From the NCBI GenBank assembly GCA_035649435.1, contig DASRJO010000115.1, positions 1 through 22,072 of the forward strand: 22,072 bases of DNA, given 5' to 3'. Every line of letters begins with the position of its first letter. Positions within the stretch are counted from its first letter, which is position 1. A model generated the notes under the pieces. The model was not told where the DNA came from. It ran no database searches and worked only from the letters and a program-made list of their open reading frames with translations. Made by a program: the position numbers and the translations under genes. The DNA comes from DASRJW01 sp035649435 (GTDB lineage Bacteria; Krumholzibacteriota; Krumholzibacteriia; G020349025). Positions 15,044 to 22,072 of the stretch are shown one piece after another.

Positions 15044-16312
15044 ATGCAGATTCCCCGGCGACTTCCCATCCTTGCCTTCGCGCTCCTCCTGGGATCGATC
15101 GCCGGCCCGGGGTCGGGCAAGTTCGAGTTGGCCGAGGCGCAGGGTCAGGTCGCCGAGAAACCGGAATCGGTACCCCCTCTGCGCATCTTCGCCGTCGAAC
15201 GCCTGAAGGACCTTCCTTCAGCCGAGCGCGACCCTGCATACGATGAATACGTGCGCACCGTGCGCTCGGCCCTCGATGCATCCAACTACACGACCGCGCT
15301 GCTCATGGCGGAGAAAGCGTGCACCTTGTGGCCGCGCTGGCGCCGGCCGCGCATCCATCGCGCCGCGGCACAGCTCGGACTGCAGCGCTTCGGCGATGCG
15401 ATCACGTCGGCGCGGGAAGCCGCCAAGCGCAAGGCGGACAAGAAGAGCCCCACACCCAGGCCGGACGAGGACGAAACCGCTCCCGCGTACTGGGAAGGTC
15501 TGGCCTTCTACCGCTCGCAGCGTTTCGACGAGGCGCTCGCAGCGCTCGAACGCGCCTGCGAAAAATCACCGCGATGGGCCGAGGCCGCGCGTGCACGCGC
15601 CGAAGCTTTCTTCGTCGCCGGGCGCGTCGAAGAGGCGGGGAAAGAATACGCACGCGCGTTGCAGCTCGATCCCGATGTCGGCAGCGCGCGCGATGATTCT
15701 TACTATGCCGAGGCGTTGGTCGCCCGTGGCGATTTGAACGGCGCCATTGCGGCCATGCAACGCGCCCTGCGCCGAGCGCCGTACGATCCGGGCCTCCACG
15801 CCAACCTCGGCCGCCTGCTGCGCCAAGAGGGCAACCTCCTCGAAGCTTACTATCAATTCACCTTGGAGCTGCTGTTGCACGGCGTGCGCGGTTCGTACGC
15901 GCCGAAGGCCCTGGAGCAAGCGGGTGAGATCCTCGACATCGTCCGTGCCGATGAGAAACAGCCGGGACGACACGAGTTGCTCATGGTTTCCGCCGGCCTC
16001 GGTCTCCTGGATGAAGAGCGCGCACATCGCGCCGTGCACGACCTCGAGCATGCGGTGCGGATCACGCGCACCGCCACCGGACTGCCACAATTGCTTCTCG
16101 GCGAAGCCCTGTTGCGCAGCGGCAACGCCGAACGTGCCCGCCAACAGCTCGACAGCCTCTTGCGCTTGGAACCCGACTTCGTGCCCGCGCTCGTCCTGTT
16201 GGCGGAGGCATTGCGCGCGCTCGGCGAGCGCGAGCAAGCGAAGCTCACCCTCGAACACGCGTCCTCGCTGTTTCCGACCTACTGGAAGCTGAGCCCCGAA
16301 CAACAACGGTGA
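15044..16312 (+). CDS. Exported TPR-repeat protein
   Basis: This is a 422-residue protein from the ATG at 15044. A basic then hydrophobic N-terminus (MQIPRRLPILAFALLLGSIA) is a signal peptide, so the protein is probably periplasmic. A GTG at 14966 would place 26 residues before it and hide the signal. TPR-like helical pairs follow from about residue 70: ALLMAEKACTLWPRWRRPRI, AYWEGLAFYRSQRFDEALAA, YYAEALVARGDLNGAIAAMQ, HANLGRLLRQEGNLLEAYYQ and ALVLLAEALRALGEREQAKL. A charged linker (KRKADKKSPTPRPDEDE) interrupts the early repeats. The ribosome binding site is weak. It lies 87 bases after the PLP enzyme gene and 95 before the kinase gene; a functional link to either is not evident. Confidence 0.87.
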   Translation: MQIPRRLPILAFALLLGSIAGPGSGKFELAEAQGQVAEKPESVPPLRIFAVERLKDLPSAERDPAYDEYVRTVRSALDASNYTTALLMAEKACTLWPRWRRPRIHRAAAQLGLQRFGDAITSAREAAKRKADKKSPTPRPDEDETAPAYWEGLAFYRSQRFDEALAALERACEKSPRWAEAARARAEAFFVAGRVEEAGKEYARALQLDPDVGSARDDSYYAEALVARGDLNGAIAAMQRALRRAPYDPGLHANLGRLLRQEGNLLEAYYQFTLELLLHGVRGSYAPKALEQAGEILDIVRADEKQPGRHELLMVSAGLGLLDEERAHRAVHDLEHAVRITRTATGLPQLLLGEALLRSGNAERARQQLDSLLRLEPDFVPALVLLAEALRALGEREQAKLTLEHASSLFPTYWKLSPEQQR

Positions 16313-16318
16313 CCCGAG

Positions 16319-16350
16319 GTGCGAGAAGCGCCGCTTCGCGACCCTTTTGT
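16319..16350 (+). terminator. Possible weak terminator after the exported TPR gene
   Basis: An imperfect hairpin (GCGAGAAGCG paired with CGCTTCGC, with a bulge) is followed by a short CCCTTTT, a few bases after the stop at 16312. The stem is imperfect and the T-run is only four bases long. Confidence 0.3.
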
Positions 16351-16407
16351 CCACTGCGCTCCGGGCTTCCATGCGACATGGATTGGGCGGTCTGGTATCC
16401 TGCCGCC

Positions 16408-18036
16408 ATGTTCGGACGCACGCTGCCTTCCCCTTCCGACCCGACATCGAGGCCACCGCTTCGGCTGCCTGGGATATCCCGACCCGGCCTGAGCGAAGAC
16501 CTGTTGCGTGAGGCGTCTCAACGGCTGCAAGTGAGCGCGCTGGTCGGGATCGCCTTGTGGGCGATCTCATTCGTGTTGGAAACTTGGATCCTCCCTTTCA
16601 TCCGCGGCGAGCCACCCCACTATTCCCGCACACCACACATCCTCTGCCTCACGGGGGTTCTGTTCTCGCTCGGCGTCTACTTCGTGGCGCGTCGCGGGTC
16701 TCTGTCGCCACAGCGCTTGCTCGATCTCGGGCTCTTTTATTTCTTGGGGGCCACCTCGGCGCTCGTGGGTCGGCTCAACGCCAATGACTACCTTCAGGAC
16801 GGGCAGCTCATCGTGCATTCACCGACGTGGATCTGCATCCTCATCCTCATTGGCCCCATCATGGTGCCGAACACGCCGCGCCGTGTTCTCGTAGCATCCA
16901 TGTTCGCAGCGACGATGGATCCACTCTTCTTCTACGGCGCAGTGTGGTGGAAAAGTCAAACGCTCCTCCCCCTGGTCAACATCTTGTTCTGGTGGCCAAA
17001 CTACGCCTGTGCCGCCCTCGCGGTGCTGCCCGCGCGGCTGCTCGAGCGCCTGAATCGCCGGGTGCAGCGCGCGAGAGAGCTCGGCAGCTACCAGCTGGTC
17101 GAGCTCATCGGACACGGCGGCATGGGTGAGGTTTGGAAGGCGCAGCACCAGATGCTGGCGCGTCCGGCGGCGATCAAGATCATCCGTCCCGCGGCGCTCG
17201 GCGGCGAATTCTCCGCCGCTTGCGACACCTTGCGCCGCTTCGAGCGCGAAGCGCAGGCGACGGCTGCTCTACAATCGCCGCACACGATCGAGATCTTCGA
17301 TTTCGGCATCGAGCGCGATGGATCGTTCTATTATGTGATGGAGCTCCTCCATGGCTTCGACCTCGATACCTTGGTGCGGCGCTTCGGCCCGCTGCCGTCG
17401 GAACGCGTGGTGCAGCTGTTGGTCCAGGCCTGTCATTCGTTGGAGGATGCGCACCAAAACCACCTCGTGCACCGAGACGTCAAACCCGCCAACATCTTCA
17501 CCTGTCGCAAAGGCCAGGACTTCGATTTCCTCAAGTTGCTCGATTTCGGCCTGGTGAAGACTGGAGGAACGACGGTCGACGCGCTGTCGCTCGCGACGCT
17601 CCAGGGTACGGCGCCAGGAACTCCCGGCTTCATGGCTCCCGAGCAGCTCCTGGGTGAAAAGGACGTGGACCACCGGGTGGATCTCTACGCGCTCGGTTGC
17701 GTCGGCTACTGGTTGCTGACTGGCAAGCTGGTGTTCGAGGCCGAAACGACGATGAAGATGTTGGTGGCGCACGTGCAGGAAGCACCGGTGCCGCCCTCGC
17801 GCAGGTCGGAGCTGCCGATCTCGAGCGATCTCGAGAACGTCCTTCTCGCATGCCTGGAGAAAAAGCCCGACCGACGCCCCGCGAGTGCCCGCGAGCTGTC
17901 GCAACAGCTGCGCGCCAGCCGCACGGACGCGCCCTGGGACGAGGAGCGCGCGCGTGCTTGGTGGTCGAAACATGCTCCGGAAATTGCGAGCGGCACGACG
18001 GCGCGGCCCTCTCTCACTCCGGTCACCTCGCGATGA
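16408..18036 (+). CDS. Membrane Ser/Thr protein kinase with six N-terminal helices
   Basis: This is a 542-residue protein from the ATG at 16408; the open frame begins 33 codons earlier with no better start. Six hydrophobic segments are seen at about 43-65, 76-95, 104-122, 139-153, 159-180 and 186-207. They are followed by a Hanks-type kinase domain from about 226 to 505. Catalytic residues are complete: glycine loop IGHGGMGEV (234-242), K257 in AIKII, HRDVKPAN with D357, DFG at 379-381 and APEQ in the activation segment. The kinase should be active and cytoplasmic. The membrane part precedes the kinase domain, the reverse of PknB-type receptors, and there is no PASTA domain. The C-terminal tail is short. 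The gene overlaps the glycosyltransferase gene by ATGA, so the two are probably co-translated. Confidence 0.92.
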   Translation: MFGRTLPSPSDPTSRPPLRLPGISRPGLSEDLLREASQRLQVSALVGIALWAISFVLETWILPFIRGEPPHYSRTPHILCLTGVLFSLGVYFVARRGSLSPQRLLDLGLFYFLGATSALVGRLNANDYLQDGQLIVHSPTWICILILIGPIMVPNTPRRVLVASMFAATMDPLFFYGAVWWKSQTLLPLVNILFWWPNYACAALAVLPARLLERLNRRVQRARELGSYQLVELIGHGGMGEVWKAQHQMLARPAAIKIIRPAALGGEFSAACDTLRRFEREAQATAALQSPHTIEIFDFGIERDGSFYYVMELLHGFDLDTLVRRFGPLPSERVVQLLVQACHSLEDAHQNHLVHRDVKPANIFTCRKGQDFDFLKLLDFGLVKTGGTTVDALSLATLQGTAPGTPGFMAPEQLLGEKDVDHRVDLYALGCVGYWLLTGKLVFEAETTMKMLVAHVQEAPVPPSRRSELPISSDLENVLLACLEKKPDRRPASARELSQQLRASRTDAPWDEERARAWWSKHAPEIASGTTARPSLTPVTSR

Positions 18037-19628
18037 GCGAACCCCGTTCCAGGCCGCACCGATTGCTTACGGCTGCGGCGTTGGCGCTGATCTGCGCGCT
18101 CTCCTGGCTGCACCAAGCGCACTACGACTTCGAGAACGACGATGCCTACATCTCGTACCGCTACGCTGTGCACTGGTCGCAGGGCCTGGGACCCGTCTTC
18201 AATCCCGGAGAGCGTGTCGAGGGCTACTCGAATTTCCTGCTCGTCGGCGGCCTCGCGCTGGTGCATCGACTCGGATTCGATGTCGTCGTCGTGTCCCGCA
18301 CCCTCGGAACGTTCGCGGCGCTCGGGATCGTGTTGGTCGCATTCAAGTTCGTGGCGGTACGCTTCCAACGTGGCACTGCCTGGGCGCTGGCAGGTAGTCT
18401 CGGCGTCGCGCTGCACGGCGGCCTGGCTTGTTGGGCACGGTCGGGAATGGAAACCGTGCCGCTCGCGTTCCTGGTTCTCCTGGCGCAGTTCGTGTTTCTC
18501 GGTGAGCTGGCAAGCCAGCGCGCGCACTGGAAGTCGGGCCTCGCGTTCGCCGCTTGCGCTCTCCTGCGCGCCGACGGCTTCGTGCATCTGGCTGCGACCG
18601 CACTTTTCTTGGTGTTGCAGCGCTCGCATCGGCGCCGTCTCTGGAGCCTGCTGCTCCCCTTCGCCTGCGTCGTCGTCCCGTACTTTTTCTGGCGTTGGCA
18701 ATACTATGGATATCTCTTTCCCAACCCGTACTATCTGCGAACGGGCGGAGACTTCTATCAGCAGCTACGCGGGCTCTTCTACACCTACAATTTCATCGTG
18801 CCCTTCGGCGGCCTGCTGCTCTTCGCTGCTCCGCTCCTCCTCCTCGTGTTGCGCGATCCCGCGCGCAACGGCGCCCGCGCCTACTTGGCGACGTGCGTCA
18901 CGGTGTTCACTGCCTATGTGGTCTGGGTAGGCGGCGACTACATGCCCATGGCACGTTTCTTCATCCCGATCGCCGTGTCGCTCTTCTGTCTGCAGCTCGA
19001 AGCAGCGGCAGAAATCGTGGAGCGCCTCGCATCCTCGACCGTCCGCCCACCGCGCATCGCCTCGGAGCCCTCCTCGCCCAACGTTGCGATGTCGAGCGGC
19101 CAGCGCGCCGTGTTCGCCATTCTCGCGTCATGCATCGTTCTTTCGGGTTTCCTGCCGACGCTCAACCCCCGGCGTCAGCCGCGCAACCGCGCCACGCTCG
19201 CCAGCGTCCAGGTCGAACAATGGACGCTCGCAGGCCGTTGGCTGAAACAATACGTGCCGGCAGGAACACTGCTCGCAGCGGAGCCCGTGGGAGCCCTCGC
19301 CTATTTTTCAGAACTCCCCATTGTCGACATGCTGGGAGTCAACGACGAACACATCGCGCATTTGCAGACGGACAATCTGGGCCACAGCACCGCCGGCCAC
19401 GAAAAGCGCGACTTCGCCTACGTGCTGTCGCGCCGCCCTCAACTCATCTTCCGCGGCGTCTGGCCCGACTCCGCTCGCGCCGGCGAACACCTCTCCTACA
19501 ACGACGGCTCTTCCTACACACTGCGGTGCGTTTCCCTCGGCCAAGGCCTCGTCGCCAACGACCTAGGCGAAGCGCGCACGACCGAGCTTTTCCTCTGGTA
19601 CGAAGACCGCTCCGCGTGGTCCAACTGA
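18033..19628 (+). CDS. GT-C-type membrane glycosyltransferase, AftB-like
   Basis: This is a 531-residue integral membrane protein from the ATG at 18033, with about ten or eleven hydrophobic helices. After the first helix comes ENDDAYISYRYAVHWSQG, then FNPGERVEGYSNFLL (residues 35-70). The Asp pair and the GERVEGYSNF motif are characteristic of polyprenyl-phosphate-sugar-dependent GT-C enzymes in the group with mycobacterial AftB arabinofuranosyltransferase. The C-terminal third is a soluble domain (from about 385) that probably faces the periplasm. It likely transfers a sugar from a lipid-linked donor to a cell-envelope glycan or protein; donor and acceptor are unknown. Co-translation with the kinase suggests control by phosphorylation, which is an inference. 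Confidence 0.82.
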   Translation: MSEPRSRPHRLLTAAALALICALSWLHQAHYDFENDDAYISYRYAVHWSQGLGPVFNPGERVEGYSNFLLVGGLALVHRLGFDVVVVSRTLGTFAALGIVLVAFKFVAVRFQRGTAWALAGSLGVALHGGLACWARSGMETVPLAFLVLLAQFVFLGELASQRAHWKSGLAFAACALLRADGFVHLAATALFLVLQRSHRRRLWSLLLPFACVVVPYFFWRWQYYGYLFPNPYYLRTGGDFYQQLRGLFYTYNFIVPFGGLLLFAAPLLLLVLRDPARNGARAYLATCVTVFTAYVVWVGGDYMPMARFFIPIAVSLFCLQLEAAAEIVERLASSTVRPPRIASEPSSPNVAMSSGQRAVFAILASCIVLSGFLPTLNPRRQPRNRATLASVQVEQWTLAGRWLKQYVPAGTLLAAEPVGALAYFSELPIVDMLGVNDEHIAHLQTDNLGHSTAGHEKRDFAYVLSRRPQLIFRGVWPDSARAGEHLSYNDGSSYTLRCVSLGQGLVANDLGEARTTELFLWYEDRSAWSN

Positions 19629-19842
19629 CCCAGAGTCGATTCGGGACACCAAAGGCCGGACCCACCGATGTTCAGTTCTAACACCAGAGACGCGATGCGG
19701 ATCAATCAGTTGGTCACTGTGCGGGCAAGCCGCCGGCCAGTTTTTCGAGAACGTCCGATGAGATAGGATGGTTGGCCGCAGGCCTGCTCGCCCGGCTCGG
19801 TGGTGTGCATGAACATGTGGCGGCGTGAGGTTCGACGTCGGA

Positions 19843-20763
19843 TTACTTTCTATAGATGCTTTTAACAAGCGACCAGGTCTTTGTCTGGATAGAGACGGGC
19901 GTATAGCGGAACTTCAGGACCTGGTTCCGACCAATATCTGAAACATAGATACTGCTTCCTGCGGCGTCGACCACAATGCTGCGAGGGTCGACGAGCAATC
20001 CCTCTCCCCATCGCAACACGAAAGCCCCGGCGCTCGTGAAAATGGCCGCACGCGCCGGTCCCATCCCAGCGTTAGTCTCTGTCACGAAGATGTTACCGTT
20101 TGCGTCTGCAGCAACGCCGAATGGGCTATCCATGGCTAGCCACGTTGCTATAAGAACCCCGTTCCCGTCGAACTTCACGACGCGACCAAGACTATCGGAC
20201 ACGTACACGTTCCCAAGAGCGTCGACGTCGATTCCTCGCGCCCCGCCGGCTCCGGTCCACCAGCTGATGAAGTTCCCGCTGCCGTCGAATTTCTGAATGC
20301 GGTCGCCATCCGCAACGTAGACGTTGCCGCTATTGTCGACGGCGAGGCTCAGTGGGATGATGAACTGACCTTGGCCTGAGCCGTACGATCCCCATGTCGT
20401 GATGAAGGCCCCGTTGCTGTCGAACTTCTGAACGCGGTAATTATTATTCACCTCCACGACGTAGACGTTGGCACTGGCGTCGACGGCGACGTCGAAGGGG
20501 CCGATGAACTGTCCGGGTGTGGATCCGTACGATCCCCACATGGTGATGAAGTTGCCGTTACTATCGAATTTTTGCACACGGTGGTTGAGTAAATCTGCGA
20601 CGTAGACGTTGCCCATAGCGTCGAGGTCGAGACCCCTAGGCTCATTGAAGCCTCCGCCGGCTCCGTTCAAGCTCAGGACGAATTGCGGTTGAGACTGAAC
20701 TGTTTGTGCCGAGAACATGCAGAGCTGAGCCGCCGCAGCGATCGCGACTAGAAACTTTTTCAT
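19843..20763 (-). CDS. Secreted NHL-repeat beta-propeller protein
   Basis: The 306-residue protein has a signal peptide (MKKFLVAIAAAAQLCMFSAQ) followed by about six NHL repeats. Each has the pattern D-A-x-GNVYVAD-x-x-x-x-R-(V/I)-QKFDSNGNF, for example NVYVADLLNHRVQKFDSNG and NVYVVEVNNNYRVQKFDSNG. This predicts a six-bladed beta-propeller acting outside the cytoplasm; no catalytic residues are apparent. The protein ends in a short basic tail (TKTWSLVKSIYRK) after the last blade, which may be a lineage-specific C-terminal signal. Base composition looks lower in GC than the neighbouring genes, with AT-rich patches such as TAATTATTATT near 20440. The neighbouring blades are similar at the DNA level, consistent with internal duplication. 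It converges on the glycosyltransferase gene across a 214-base gap with no clear terminator. Confidence 0.88.
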   Translation of the reverse strand: MKKFLVAIAAAAQLCMFSAQTVQSQPQFVLSLNGAGGGFNEPRGLDLDAMGNVYVADLLNHRVQKFDSNGNFITMWGSYGSTPGQFIGPFDVAVDASANVYVVEVNNNYRVQKFDSNGAFITTWGSYGSGQGQFIIPLSLAVDNSGNVYVADGDRIQKFDGSGNFISWWTGAGGARGIDVDALGNVYVSDSLGRVVKFDGNGVLIATWLAMDSPFGVAADANGNIFVTETNAGMGPARAAIFTSAGAFVLRWGEGLLVDPRSIVVDAAGSSIYVSDIGRNQVLKFRYTPVSIQTKTWSLVKSIYRK

Positions 20764-21106
20764 ATGGAGCCCCGATCATGTCAAACTTCACCGTCAGACT
20801 TGCCTCCTTCGATCCTATCCGGTTTACTCCAACCATACAATGACATCGGGTACCTGAGCCATTGGTGAGGACGGTCGCGCCCGCCTGACAGTTGGGGCAC
20901 GCGGAGTTGGTCGGAAATGTCCGCGGATTGACCCCGTTGCTCGAGTACGCGGCATTTCTCAGGAAACGCCTGCGACAAATTCTCCGGGAAAAGCCAATTT
21001 CGGAAAGGATCAAAACCTCGAAGTCGAGGAAAAGCTCGTCGAAAACGAAATCCCGGCTCACGATGGCGATCTGACCTTGGACGGATGGCCGCGTGCTTGG
21101 CTGGAC
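20764..21106. other. Intergenic region with no convincing gene
   Basis: These 343 bases separate the NHL gene from the upstream sorting-domain gene. An open minus-strand frame (20642-21061) crosses them and runs into the NHL gene. It contains a Cys-rich stretch (ACPNCQAGATVLTNGSG then CHC) but has no ribosome binding site and no family resemblance. The region also holds one probable terminator. A GGGG run before the NHL ATG is the only candidate ribosome binding site there. Otherwise nothing is recognised. Confidence 0.5.
21012..21030 (-). terminator. Probable rho-independent terminator of the sorting-domain gene
   Basis: Read on the minus strand, CCTCGACTTCGAGG forms a perfect short hairpin followed at once by TTTT, 77 bases after the stop at 21107. 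The stem is short (five or six pairs). It is flanked by A-rich sequence on the other side, so it could act in both directions. Confidence 0.45.
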
Positions 21107-22072
21107 TCAGCGATGCAGGACGAGTTTCCGGGACATCGCGAGCGCTCCGATTTGCAGCCGCACGATGTAGACGCCGCGAGCGGCGCGGGTGCCGGTGAAG
21201 CTGTTGCGGTCCCAGGAAGTGAGATGCTCCCCTTGCGGACGCATGCCTGGCTCGAGCATCTGCACCCTTCGGCCTCTGACGTCGAGGATCTCCAGGTGCG
21301 GTTGCCCTGCGACAGCGAGGGCATAGCGGAACACGATCCCGTCCGTCGTCACGAGAGGCGGGTAAAGGACTGTGCGCAGGCCCGCAGGGCTGTACTCGAT
21401 CCGCAACGCGACCGTTGCCCGCGGCCCCGCGGAGCTCACAAGCAACAGCCGGTACCAGTAGGTCTGCCCCGGACTGACCGCGGTGTCCACGAACGATGTC
21501 ATGGTGCTCGGCGGGAGAGTGGTGAGATTGATCCATGGTCCACCGGCGTCGGGTGCGCGCTGGACCTGGATCGCCTCGAGATCGAGGAGCACTTCGCTCG
21601 CCAGTTGCCAACCGAGCGCGACGCCGTCCGGCCTCGCCGCGGCGGTGAAATCCAAAAGACTGATCGAGGTCGGGTTGTCCATCCGCTGGGCATAGATATC
21701 GTTGCTTCGATCACGACCGTCGTACCAAGTGATGAGGGCTCCGCCGGCCCCGTCCAAGATCAGGCGCGGAGGTCCCTGATTGTGTGGAGCGGTGCAAATG
21801 TCAATGACACCAGCGCCATCGACGCTTCCCGAGGCCGCGATTCGTCGAGCGTTGATGTCCGTCTCGCCGCTCGAGCTCACCTGCTGCCAGGCGATGGCGG
21901 CACTGCCCGACTCGAAGGAAACCAGAGTTGGGAGCGCCTCTGTCTGCGCAGATGTGGAGATGGCCACGCCATCGTTGGCCCAGACCGAGTTGCCCGCCCC
22001 GTCGATTCGTTGGCCATAGATGTCCGAACCGCCACTCCGCGAGTCCTGCCAAGTAATGATGGCCCCACCGGC
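21107..22072 (-). CDS. Secreted repeat protein with FlgD/T9SS-like C-terminal sorting domain, partial
   Basis: The gene enters from the right edge; 321 residues are visible with no start. The visible N-terminal part has about 53-residue repeats built around GGAIITWQDSRSGGSDIYGQ and GGALITWYDGRDRSNDIYAQ, with a weaker middle copy. Each has a T-W-x-D-x-R core typical of beta-propeller-like or sugar-binding-type extracellular repeats in FCB bacteria. A fibronectin-III-like region follows (about residues 145-230, TSFVDTAVSPGQTYWYRLLL). The last 75 residues match the FlgD-Ig/type IX-like C-terminal domain: LEILDVRGRRVQMLEPG, then GEHLTSWDRNSFTGTRAARG, then VYIVRLQIG and SRKLVLHR. This domain normally directs export to, or anchoring on, the cell surface. 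Function beyond that is unknown. Confidence 0.85.
   Translation of the reverse strand, partial: AGGAIITWQDSRSGGSDIYGQRIDGAGNSVWANDGVAISTSAQTEALPTLVSFESGSAAIAWQQVSSSGETDINARRIAASGSVDGAGVIDICTAPHNQGPPRLILDGAGGALITWYDGRDRSNDIYAQRMDNPTSISLLDFTAAARPDGVALGWQLASEVLLDLEAIQVQRAPDAGGPWINLTTLPPSTMTSFVDTAVSPGQTYWYRLLLVSSAGPRATVALRIEYSPAGLRTVLYPPLVTTDGIVFRYALAVAGQPHLEILDVRGRRVQMLEPGMRPQGEHLTSWDRNSFTGTRAARGVYIVRLQIGALAMSRKLVLHR

Noticed and set aside
19778..19787. Perfect 10-base palindrome GCAGGCCTGC between convergent genes
   Set aside because: It is short, with no loop or T-run, and likely to occur by chance at this GC content.
20642..21061. A 139-codon minus-strand frame with a Cys-rich CPNC...CHC stretch
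   Set aside because: It overlaps the NHL gene by over 100 bases in another frame, has no ribosome binding site and no recognisable family. A small zinc-binding protein cannot be fully excluded.

Overview
The window is a high-GC bacterial chromosomal segment with 15 protein-coding genes, one partial at each end. There are no rRNA, tRNA, CRISPR, insertion-sequence or phage signatures. Three things point to the FCB side of the tree, possibly a Candidatus Eisenbacteria-like lineage: the FlgD/T9SS-type C-terminal domain at the right edge, the secreted NHL beta-propeller, and the mix of Hanks-type kinase, TPR, HD-GYP and CheA-like proteins. This is inferred from gene style; Myxococcota, Acidobacteriota or Planctomycetota cannot be excluded by eye.

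Positions 1-9608, all minus strand, look like one operon-like signalling cluster read right to left. In order: a membrane-anchored coiled-coil/low-complexity protein (8046-9608); a CheA-like protein with pseudo-Hpt, decayed ATPase, CheW and receiver parts (6169-8049, start overlapping the previous stop); a small excisionase/MerR-type HTH protein (5876-6100); a STAS-GAF-GAF protein ending in a catalytically broken HD-GYP domain (3353-5857); a pseudo-receiver-GAF protein ending in an intact HD-GYP domain (1495-3351, one base after the previous stop); an exported GH113-like glycosidase (315-1406); and a YwiC-like membrane protein (1-318, apparent frameshift, cut by the window). The notable feature is the number of signalling domains that keep their fold signature but have lost catalytic or phospho-acceptor residues, beside one apparently active c-di-GMP phosphodiesterase.

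Positions 9896-13868 hold a nitrilase-superfamily amidase, a divergent conserved-looking protein of unknown function behind a strong ribosome binding site, and a minus-strand pair: a TPR protein translationally coupled to an alpha/beta-hydrolase-fold protein that has lost its nucleophile serine.

Positions 14003-19628, plus strand, hold a threonine dehydratase/serine racemase-type PLP enzyme, an exported TPR protein, a Ser/Thr kinase with six N-terminal membrane helices, and a GT-C-type membrane glycosyltransferase whose start overlaps the kinase stop (ATGA).

Positions 19843-22072, minus strand, hold the NHL beta-propeller and the C-terminal part of a large repeat-bearing secreted protein with an FlgD-like sorting domain, separated by 343 bases containing a probable terminator.
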